From an uncultured Oscillospiraceae bacterium (lineage in GTDB: Bacteria > Bacillota > Clostridia > Oscillospirales > Oscillospiraceae): a stretch of 8,160 bases of DNA. Both the position numbers and the translations under genes were made by a program. Positions 1 through 6,100 of this stretch are shown in pieces. The number at the start of each line of letters is the position of its first letter. The stretch's first letter is position 1. A model generated the notes under the pieces. The model saw only the letters and a program-made list of their open reading frames with translations. It ran no database searches and was not told where the DNA came from. The DNA is taken from assembly GCA_958438185.1 (NCBI GenBank), contig CAUBQU010000046.1, positions 1-8,160 on the forward strand. The letters run 5' to 3'.

Positions 1-26
1 AATGAAGCAGGAAAGAGAAGGATAGT

Positions 27-1148
27 ATGATCGAATTTGAAGAATACAAAGGAAAGCTGCACGATTTGCGCCCGAAGCTGGACGATCTGGGGCAGTCTTT
101 GAATATCGAAGGCGCGAAAAACGAACTCGAGCGCTACCATGCGATGCAGGAAGCGCCGGGCTTCTGGGATGACCCGTCGAAATCCCAGGAGATCGTCCGC
201 AAATGCCGCCAGTTGGAGACAAAATGCGAGCGCTACGAAAAAATGTGCGCCACGTGGGACGACTTGATGACGATCTGCGAGATGGCTCTGGAGGAGGATG
301 ACGACTCCATGCTGGGCGAGCTGCGCGACGGCTACGCCACCCTGGAAGAGCACATGGAGCAGGCCCGTCTGGAGACGCTTCTGACCGGCGAATACGACGC
401 CAACAACGCTCTGGTCTCCTTCCAGGCCGGCGCTGGCGGGACGGAGGCACAGGACTGGTGCCAGATGCTCTACCGGATGTACACCCGCTGGGCGGAGCAG
501 CACGGCTATACCTATAAGATCATGGACTATCTCGAAGGCGAAGAGGCCGGGCTGAAATCCGCCAGCATCCTGGTGGAGGGGCCCAATGCCTACGGCTTCT
601 TGAAGAGCGAATCCGGCGTGCACCGGCTGGTGCGGGTCTCGCCCTTTGACGCGGCGGGGCGGCGGCATACTTCGTTCTCTGCCGTCGAGGTCATTCCGGA
701 GATCGACGACTCTATGGAGGTCGATATCCGCCCGGAGGATATCGAAATGCAGGTCTACCGCTCCTCCGGTGCAGGCGGCCAGCACATTAACAAAACCTCC
801 TCGGCGGTCCGTCTGATCCATAAGGCGACGGGCATCGTCGTCTCCTGCCAGACGCAGCGCGACCAATTCCAGAACCGGGAATACTGTATGCGGATGCTGC
901 GGTCGAAGCTCATTGAGATCAAAGAGCGGGAGCACCTGGAGAAGATCTCGGACATCAAGGGCGTGCAGCAGAAGATCGAGTGGGGCAGCCAGATCCGCTC
1001 CTACGTCTTCATGCCCTACACCCTGGCCAAGGACACCCGCACGGGCTATGAGGTCACGAACATCAACGCCGTTATGGACGGCAATATCGACGGCTTCATC
1101 AACGCCTATCTGACCTGCGCCGCGACGGGCAATTGGGCCACGAAGTAA
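27..1148 (+). CDS. prfB: Peptide chain release factor 2 (RF2)
   Basis: RF2 recognises UAA and UGA stop codons in the ribosomal A site and triggers hydrolysis of peptidyl-tRNA in the cytoplasm. The 373-residue product has the normal family length. It shows the stop-codon-reading motif Ser-Pro-Phe at residues 205-207, which marks RF2 rather than RF1, and the catalytic Gly-Gly-Gln at 250-252 within SGAGGQHINKT. Both motifs carry the same numbering as in E. coli RF2. Residue 246 is Ser, not the Thr of E. coli K-12. The N-terminal 110 residues are the charged helical domain 1. The ATG follows a purine-rich site (GAAGG, about 5 nt upstream). Most prfB genes need a +1 frameshift at codons 25-26; here Ser24-Leu25-Asn26 is read directly in one frame. 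The gene upstream lies outside the window; secA is common at this place in Firmicutes. Identification is secure. Confidence 0.98.
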   Translation: MIEFEEYKGKLHDLRPKLDDLGQSLNIEGAKNELERYHAMQEAPGFWDDPSKSQEIVRKCRQLETKCERYEKMCATWDDLMTICEMALEEDDDSMLGELRDGYATLEEHMEQARLETLLTGEYDANNALVSFQAGAGGTEAQDWCQMLYRMYTRWAEQHGYTYKIMDYLEGEEAGLKSASILVEGPNAYGFLKSESGVHRLVRVSPFDAAGRRHTSFSAVEVIPEIDDSMEVDIRPEDIEMQVYRSSGAGGQHINKTSSAVRLIHKATGIVVSCQTQRDQFQNREYCMRMLRSKLIEIKEREHLEKISDIKGVQQKIEWGSQIRSYVFMPYTLAKDTRTGYEVTNINAVMDGNIDGFINAYLTCAATGNWATK

Positions 1149-1162
1149 AAATTGTAAAAATT

Positions 1163-1184
1163 CCCTGGCGAGGGCGGCTTTTTT
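1163..1184 (+). terminator. Weak candidate terminator after prfB
   Basis: A short hairpin (CCCT, loop GGCG, AGGG, 1163-1174) lies 14 nt after the prfB stop. CGGC and then six T (1179-1184) follow it. The stem is only 4 bp and is separated from the T-run, so termination may be partial and some prfB transcripts may read into secG. Confidence 0.3.
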
Positions 1185-1195
1185 GAAAATAAGCC

Positions 1196-1224
1196 TTGAT
1201 TCCCGCTGGAAAACATGCTAAAAT
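1196..1224 (+). promoter_or_regulatory. Sigma-A-type promoter of secG, extended -10
   Basis: The -35 element TTGATT (1196-1201) and the -10 element TAAAAT (1219-1224) are separated by exactly 17 nt. TGC directly before the -10 gives an extended -10. The predicted start is near 1231, leaving a leader of about 70 nt before the secG ATG at 1302. This promoter supports starting secG at 1302, because the in-frame ATG at 1236 would sit almost at the transcription start and has no good ribosome binding site. Confidence 0.7.
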
Positions 1225-1301
1225 AGCAGTGCTTTTTGAGCGAATACGAAAGATTTTTGCCAGGCCATGCCGCAGGGCGGTCGGCATTTTGGAGGAATAC
1301 G

Positions 1302-1547
1302 ATGGATACTTTGAAAACGGTCTTACTCATCATCCAGGCCCTGTCGGCAGTCGCGCTGACGCTGGTCGTGACGCTGCAGTCCGGCAAGTCTGCTGGCCTG
1401 TCCGGTGCGATCGCAGGCGCGGGCGAGTCTTTTATGAGCCGCGGCAACGCCAAAACGATGGACGCCAAGCTCTCCAGAGCGACGAAGTGGATCGCAATCG
1501 TCTTTATCATCCTGACGCTGGCGATCGACCTGCTGCTCCTGAAATAA
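1302..1547 (+). CDS. secG: Preprotein translocase subunit SecG
   Basis: SecG is the small accessory subunit of the SecYEG channel in the cytoplasmic membrane and helps SecA-driven export. The 81-residue product has the family length and its two transmembrane helices (about residues 4-22 and 63-80). The conserved cytoplasmic loop starts with LQSGKSAGLSGAIAG at residues 25-39. The start at 1302 is chosen because GGAGG (1291-1295) lies 6 nt upstream and the protein then begins directly at the first helix. A longer reading from 1236 would add 22 polar, unconserved residues. The gene has its own promoter upstream and a strong terminator 8 nt after the stop, so it is probably monocistronic. In many Firmicutes secG is followed by rnr and smpB; here it is followed by the convergent murI. 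Identification is secure. Confidence 0.95.
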   Translation: MDTLKTVLLIIQALSAVALTLVVTLQSGKSAGLSGAIAGAGESFMSRGNAKTMDAKLSRATKWIAIVFIILTLAIDLLLLK

Positions 1548-1554
1548 GAACGGC

Positions 1555-1600
1555 AAACGCCGGGCTGCGCGGAAAACGGACCGCGCTGCCCGGCGTTTTT
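1555..1600 (+). terminator. Strong intrinsic terminator of secG
   Basis: A 15-bp GC-rich stem (1558-1572 pairing with 1581-1595, one T-T mismatch) with an 8-nt loop is followed by five T (1596-1600). It begins just after the secG stop codon. The A residues at 1555-1557 can pair with the start of the T-run. Confidence 0.93.
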
Positions 1601-1626
1601 GCGCCCGATGGGCCGGATCAAAGATG

Positions 1627-1673
1627 AACCCCCACCGCCGGGGCCTGCGCAGGCAGTTCCGGTGGCGGGGGTT
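1627..1673 (-). terminator. Long hairpin between the convergent genes, probable murI terminator
   Basis: The arms 1627-1641 and 1659-1673 pair over 15 positions with one mismatch and one wobble, around a 17-nt loop that itself contains the palindrome GCCTGCGCAGGC. Read on the minus strand, the hairpin lies 30 nt after the murI stop and is followed by the T-rich tail TTCATCTTTGAT. The tail on the plus strand is poorer. The hairpin therefore probably ends murI transcription and may also back up the secG terminator. Confidence 0.55.
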
Positions 1674-1681
1674 GGTTTACA

Positions 1682-1709
1682 GGCAGCATTTATAAGGCAG
1701 CGTTTATAG
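1682..1709. repeat. 14-bp tandem duplication across the murI stop codon
   Basis: Two adjacent 14-bp units (1682-1695 and 1696-1709) share GGCAGC, one variable base, then TTTATA. The second unit contains the murI stop codon and its last sense codon. It looks like a small replication-slippage duplication at the 3' end of the gene, without an evident role. Confidence 0.6.
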
Positions 1710-2483
1710 CGCGGGCAGGTCCAGAAGCCGCTGGGAGAGGGCCAGGATCTCCGGCGTGTTGCGGGAGTTTCGCAGTGTGACGGACCCTTCGCCCTCCTGG
1801 CGCAGCAGGCCGCGCTGGGCGAGGCGGCGCATCGTCTCCCGGGCGGTGCCTTCGCCGCCGTCGAAGATGGCGACGTCCGCGCCGACGAGGCGCGCGATCT
1901 GGCGGCGCACAAAGGGATAGTGGGTGCAGCCCAGGACGACGGCGTCCACCGGCTCGTGCAGGTGCGGCCCCAGGCAGCGGGTGAGGACGGCGTCCACCGC
2001 CGGGCCCTCCAGCTGGCCCTGCTCGATGCACTCGACAAGGCCGGGGCAGGGGACCTTGACGATCTGATGCGTCGGCGTGAAGCGCTTCATCAGGGTGGCG
2101 AATTTCTGCTCCCGGAGGGTGACCTCCGTGCCCATGACGAGGATGCGGCCGCCGGGGAAGCGCTCCGCGGCCAGCTTGAGGGCCGGTTCGACGCCGATGA
2201 TGATCTGGTGCGGGTACGCCTGGCGCAGGGTCTCGATGGCGGCGGCAGTGGCGGTATTGCAGGCAATGACGACGGCCTTCGTCTCGCCGTCCATCCATTC
2301 GCCGATGCGGGCGAGGGTCAGCTTGCGGACCTGCTGGGTCGGGCGCGTGCCGTAGGGGGCGAAGGCGGAGTCGCCAAAATAGAGAAAATTCTCCTGGGGC
2401 ATCAGCCTGCGCAGCTGCCGCAGGACGCTCAGGCCGCCCAGGCCGGAGTCGAAGACCAGAATTTTGCCCGCTTGTGCATCCAA
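1704..2483 (-). CDS. murI: Glutamate racemase
   Basis: MurI interconverts L- and D-glutamate in the cytoplasm and supplies D-glutamate for peptidoglycan precursors. The 259-residue product is of normal length. It has the N-terminal motif FDSGLGGLSV (residues 11-20, with Asp12-Ser13), YFGDSAFAPYG (35-45), the first catalytic Cys75 in ACNTATA and the second catalytic Cys186 in LGCTHYP, followed by FDGGEGTAR (207-215). All expected acid/base residues are present. The start is a TTG (2481-2483), chosen because AAAAGGAGG stands 8 nt upstream, the next residues fit the family N-terminus, and the three codons directly upstream of it include no start codon. The gene is convergent with secG and divergent from the B12-controlled gene. 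Identification is secure; the TTG start is very likely. Confidence 0.96.
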   Translation of the reverse strand: MDAQAGKILVFDSGLGGLSVLRQLRRLMPQENFLYFGDSAFAPYGTRPTQQVRKLTLARIGEWMDGETKAVVIACNTATAAAIETLRQAYPHQIIIGVEPALKLAAERFPGGRILVMGTEVTLREQKFATLMKRFTPTHQIVKVPCPGLVECIEQGQLEGPAVDAVLTRCLGPHLHEPVDAVVLGCTHYPFVRRQIARLVGADVAIFDGGEGTARETMRRLAQRGLLRQEGEGSVTLRNSRNTPEILALSQRLLDLPAL

Positions 2484-2491
2484 CGCGCACG

Positions 2492-2500
2492 CCTCCTTTT
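2492..2500 (-). promoter_or_regulatory. Ribosome binding site deciding the TTG start of murI
   Basis: On the minus strand the sequence AAAAGGAGG lies 8 nt before the TTG codon at 2483. It is a strong Shine-Dalgarno site and the main reason for placing the start at a TTG. Confidence 0.88.
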
Positions 2501-2518
2501 GCGAGTCTGATTTTTTTT

Positions 2519-2547
2519 ATTATACTCGCTTCGCGCCGGTTTGACAA
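2519..2547 (-). promoter_or_regulatory. Near-consensus promoter of murI
   Basis: On the minus strand TTGTCA (2547-2542) is followed after exactly 17 nt by TATAAT (2524-2519). The predicted start near 2512 gives a short leader of about 30 nt before the TTG start codon. Confidence 0.88.
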
Positions 2548-2599
2548 CCGAAAATTGCAGCCGAACGCGGTTCGACTGCGGCGAATTTCTGGGGACGAT

Positions 2600-2621
2600 T
2601 GTTAAGGTGCTGTTAAGATGC
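2600..2621 (+). promoter_or_regulatory. 11-bp tandem direct repeat, possible response-regulator operator
   Basis: Two adjacent 11-bp units, TGTTAAGGTGC (2600-2610) and TGTTAAGATGC (2611-2621), differ at one position and end 11 nt before the -35 of the riboswitch promoter. Tandem half-sites with a period of one helical turn next to a -35 are typical of OmpR/PhoB-family regulators. No regulator is visible in the window, so the assignment is an inference. The site could also act on the divergent murI promoter. Confidence 0.4.
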
Positions 2622-2632
2622 GCAAAAAGCAG

Positions 2633-2661
2633 TTGACAATTGTGCAATGTTGTAGTATCTT
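2633..2661 (+). promoter_or_regulatory. Promoter of the riboswitch-controlled transcript
   Basis: A perfect -35 TTGACA (2633-2638) is followed after 17 nt by TATCTT (2656-2661), a 4 of 6 match to the -10 consensus. The predicted start near 2668 is about 40 nt before the cobalamin riboswitch. The spacer begins with a small palindrome, ACAATTGT (2636-2643). Confidence 0.65.
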
Positions 2662-2704
2662 GGACACAGCAAAAGAAATACGTCGTATCATCGTCCCTTT
2701 CGCT

Positions 2705-2915
2705 GCTGCGCTGCGTGGCGGGGGGATTAGAAGGAACCCGGTGAGAGTCCGGGGCTTACCCCGTAGCTGTATGTGCAGCTGCGCGGCTTTGCGCCGAAAG
2801 GCGGCCATTGTGGGGAAAACCCATGAGAAGGCAGGAAGCCGCGCGGGGCGCTTTGGCAGGTTCTCTGCCGCGCCCGGCTGCATGAGCCAGAAGACTTGGT
2901 GATGCGTGAGCGCCT
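2705..2915 (+). ncRNA. Cobalamin (B12) riboswitch
   Basis: The conserved cobalamin-riboswitch elements appear in order and at normal spacing. These are GGAA followed by GGTGAGAGTCC (2740-2750), then CCCGTAGCTGTA (2758-2770 region), CCATTG (2805-2810) followed by GAGAAGGC (2825-2832), and the 3' B12-box core AGCCAGAAGACTTGG (2885-2899). A possible closing P1 pairs GCGCT (2708-2712) with AGCGC (2909-2913); the outer ends are therefore approximate. The class binds adenosylcobalamin or related corrinoids and usually turns downstream genes off when B12 is plentiful. An intrinsic terminator begins about 30 nt after it, which points to transcriptional control of the giant secreted-protein gene at 3196. 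No other gene lies between. Confidence 0.93.
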
Positions 2916-2931
2916 TGGAGCGCAAATTGGG

Positions 2932-2979
2932 CACGGAAACATCGGCCGTGACAGAATTGGATTCTGCCACGGCCTTTTT
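2932..2979 (+). terminator. Intrinsic terminator acting as riboswitch expression platform
   Basis: A 13-bp stem (2944-2956 with 2962-2974, one A-C mismatch), a 5-nt loop and five T (2975-2979) form a strong terminator just after the B12 box and about 215 nt before the next start codon. CACGG at 2932-2936 can pair with CCGTG at 2946-2950, which is part of the terminator's 5' arm, so it is a simple candidate for an antiterminator. The expected logic is termination when corrinoid is bound and read-through when it is scarce. Confidence 0.88.
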
Positions 2980-3000
2980 GCACCATGTGTGAGAAATCGC

Positions 3001-3080
3001 GGCGCACTGGTGCGCCATGCTTTTCCCTCTTGAAAAGCATGGCGCACTGGTGCGCCATGCTTTTCCCTCTTGAAAAGCAT
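3001..3080. repeat. Two perfect tandem copies of a 40-bp palindromic unit
   Basis: Positions 3001-3040 and 3041-3080 are identical. Each unit consists of two hairpins: GGCGCAC with GTGCGCC around TG, and ATGCTTTTC with GAAAAGCAT around CCTCTT. Across the junction the arms join into a 34-bp near-perfect palindrome (3032-3065) with 16-bp arms and a 2-nt centre. The block lies in the untranslated leader between the riboswitch terminator and the giant gene. It resembles a REP/BIME-type intergenic repeat. It encodes no transposase, and no target-site duplication was seen. Confidence 0.9.
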
Positions 3081-3146
3081 GATAGATGGCTGGTTTTCCC
3101 GACGCAGAGCGGCTGGGCGGTAGGGCGGCTAAGGCTTGGAACTATT

Positions 3147-3187
3147 CCCGCGTGGGCGGGTTTAGAAATTTTAAAAAATAGAAAGGA
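3147..3187 (+). promoter_or_regulatory. Leader hairpin and ribosome binding site of the giant gene
   Basis: A small GC hairpin (CCCGC 3147-3151, loop GTGG, GCGGG 3156-3160) is followed by an AT-rich stretch and the site AAAGGA (3182-3187), which stands 8 nt before the ATG at 3196. The site decides the start. Between 3081 and 3146 I see no gene and no convincing promoter, so the gene probably depends on read-through of the riboswitch. Confidence 0.6.
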
Positions 3188-3195
3188 TCGAAACG

Positions 3196-6100
3196 ATGAA
3201 AAAGAAACTAGCGGTGCTTCTCTGTATGCTCCTGCTGTTGAGCCTGCTGGTCATCCCGGCGGCGGCGGAGAATGCCGCGGCGTGGGACGGCAGCGTGGAC
3301 ACGAGCTGGTACAACACGGAAGCGACAGAGTTTGAGATCTCGACCGCAGCGCAGCTGGCGGGCCTGTCTGCCATTACAAATGGCAAGGCAGACGGGATCA
3401 AACAGGACAATTTCTTTGGCAAGACCGTCAAGCTGATGGCGGACCTGGACCTCGGCGGCGTCAAAGCAGCCGACGGCACCTGGAGCGGCCAGATGTGGTA
3501 CCCCATCGGCAAGAGCTATTCTAATGCATTTGCCGGTACCTTCCAGGGAAACGGACATAAGATCAGCAATCTGTACATTGATGGCAGCAAGGATTCAGCA
3601 CTGAATAATAATCTGGGTCTGTTTGGCTGCCTTCTGGAAGATGGCCTGATCAAGTCGGTCAATGTCGTCAGTGGCCAGATCACCTCGACGCAGAGATTGC
3701 AACCTGAGGTTGGCGGCATTGTCGGCGATAACCGGGGCGTGATCTTCGCTTGCCACAATGGTGCAGACCTCTATGCACCTCAACGCGCTGGCGGTATGGC
3801 TGGGGTAAGTGTGGGCTCTAAGGCTGTGATCGCCCAGTGCTCGAACTCCGGTAAAATTACCCGGACAGCGACGGATAACGACGCTGTCGGTGGGATCTGC
3901 GGTGTGTCGAATGGCGGCCGGTTGATCATAAACTGCTACAATACGGGGACGATCGACCTGCGGTCGAACGAAATGTGCGGCGCCTCCGGCGGCGTCGTCG
4001 GCCATCTGTGGATGGCATACCACACGGGCTACAGCGCGACGGTTATGAACTGTTACAACGCCGGGCAGATCCTGATGCCGGATAGCCCAGATCTGACGCC
4101 GGCAGGCGGCGTGATCGGTGTGCGCGGCGACGAGGCTGTCATCACAGCCAAGAACAACTATTTCCTGCAGACAGAGACGCTGAACCAGGGTGTGAAGGTC
4201 GGCGTCGGCGTCACGGCGATGAGCGCGGCGCAGCTGCAGGCGGCGGCGCCCGCACTGGGCGCGGCCTTCACGGCGGACACGGAAGCGGTGAACGGCGGCT
4301 ACCCCCTGCTGAACTGGGAGAAGACCGGCGTCTACGACCAGGCGGAGAACGAGGGCCTGGCCATCACCGCTCTGCAGCTGGAGAACGGGACGATCACGGC
4401 CCGGCTGAACAAGGCGCTGACCTATTTCCAGCCGAAGACGGCGCATTTCACGGTCCAGGCGACGGTCCAGCCCGCTGGCGGCACGGCAGCAGAGCAGGCG
4501 CTGAAGCTCCTCTCCTGCACGACGGCGCTGGCAGAGGACGGCAGCGCCTCTATCGTGACCTTAAAATTTGAACCGCTGGCGCTGCTGACCGTGGGCCAGC
4601 ATGTCTCGGCGACGGTGAAGATCCTGGACAGCGCGGCGATGACGGCGGAGCTGGAGATCCCCGTCTCCGGCCGCTGGGAGGACCATCAGGCCGACGCTTA
4701 TGCTGGCGGCGACGGCTCGGTAAAGAACCCCTATCAGATCGCCACGGCCAAGCAGCTGGCAAGGCTTGCCTACCAGGTCAACCGGGCGGGCGAGACGTAC
4801 GAGGGCAAGTACTTTATCCAGACCGCGAACATCGACCTGGCCGGGACGGACCTGCGCAGCGACGGGATGGAGTGGATCCCCATCGGCTCCATGATCAGCA
4901 GAACGTATAAGACCTTCTGCGGCAATTACAACGGCCAGAATTACACGATCTCGAACCTGACCGCGACGGCTGCACAGGGCGGCGCGGGCCTGTTCGGCGC
5001 GACGGGGCAGACCGGCACCGGCGGTGAAATTCCGGCCCAGCTGATCAATATCAAGCTGGAGAATGTGACGGTGAATCAGGACGCGACGGTAAGCTACCAT
5101 AACGTCGGCGGCCTCGTTGGTATTGCAACGGCGACGGATATCCGGAATTGCCATGTGCTCTCCGGGTCTCTGACGGGCTTCAACAGTGTCGGCGGCCTGG
5201 TCGGACACTTTGTCGGCGGGGATTCGACGGACCCTTATACCATCTCCGGCTGCTCCAGCACGGCGACAGTCACCGGGCGTACGGCTGGCGGCCTGGTGGG
5301 TCAGTTCGGCAACGGCACTGCGACAGGCGCTACGCAGACGGACAAGGGCCATGTGGAGCTGTATGATAGCTTCTGCGCAGGCGAGGTCAAGTCTCCGTCG
5401 CGGGCTCTGCGAAATGGCGGCCTGGGCGGCCTGATCGGCAGCGGCACGCAAAACAATATCGGCCGCGTGGAGCACTGCTACACGCTGTCGAATGTCACTG
5501 TTCTGCCTGGTGACAATAATAACGCAGAATCCTATGCTGGTGGCCTGATTGGTGACCCGGGCGTTGGCACGGGTGCTGTTGTTCCGAAGGACCTGCGGAT
5601 CGAGAACAATGTCGTCCTCACTGCTTCGCTGAGCGGCCTGACGGCGGGCACGGGCTATCACTACGGCCGTGTCGGCGGCCTGGGCAAACTGGAGCCCAGC
5701 GAGCTGGCGGCGACGTTCCAGAACAACTATGTTATCTCGACGATGACGCTGGACGGCCAGGCTTACACCGGTACCAGCGGCGACGACGCCAACGGCACGA
5801 CGAAGACCCCGGCGGAGCTGGCGACCCAGGCGACCTGGGAGGCCCTGGGCTTTGACCTGACTGGCCTGTGGACCTGGGACGCGGACCTCTCCCGCCCTGT
5901 CCTGACGCAGAAGGCGGCGCAGTATACGATCCGGATCACGGAGCAGCCCCAGGACGCCATTGCCTTTGCAGACCGGGCAGCGGAATTCTATGTCACTGCC
6001 AACCGTGGCATGGGTACCTTGACCTACACCTGGCAGTACAGCGCCGACGGCAAGACCTGGAAGAATTTCAAGGAGAAGTCGACAAAGCTGACCGTCGCCG

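Noticed and set aside
97..102. CTTTGA sequence in prfB, like the frameshift slip site CUU-UGA
   Set aside because: C97 is the second base of a codon, so neither CTT nor TGA is read in frame. The protein reads through continuously, so it is not a working shift site.
1236..1301. Longer N-terminus for secG starting at 1236
   Set aside because: It would add polar residues unlike any SecG, it starts about 5 nt after the predicted transcription start, and the GGAGG site fits the ATG at 1302.
1690..2547. Alternative minus-strand frame overlapping murI (285 codons)
   Set aside because: Its product is Pro/Arg/Gly-rich and out of frame with the clear glutamate racemase motifs; it is a GC-driven shadow.
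2602..3080. Several short open frames on both strands in the riboswitch and repeat region
   Set aside because: They overlap the structured riboswitch, terminator and palindromic repeats, have no convincing ribosome binding sites, and some merely translate the 40-bp repeats.
3001..3080. CRISPR array
   Set aside because: The two units are directly adjacent with no spacer and are internally palindromic; there are only two copies and no cas genes.
3136..3166. Possible second promoter (TTGGAA with TTTAGA) just before the giant gene
   Set aside because: Spacing is 19 nt and both elements match poorly, and a GC hairpin lies in the spacer. It is not strong enough to call.
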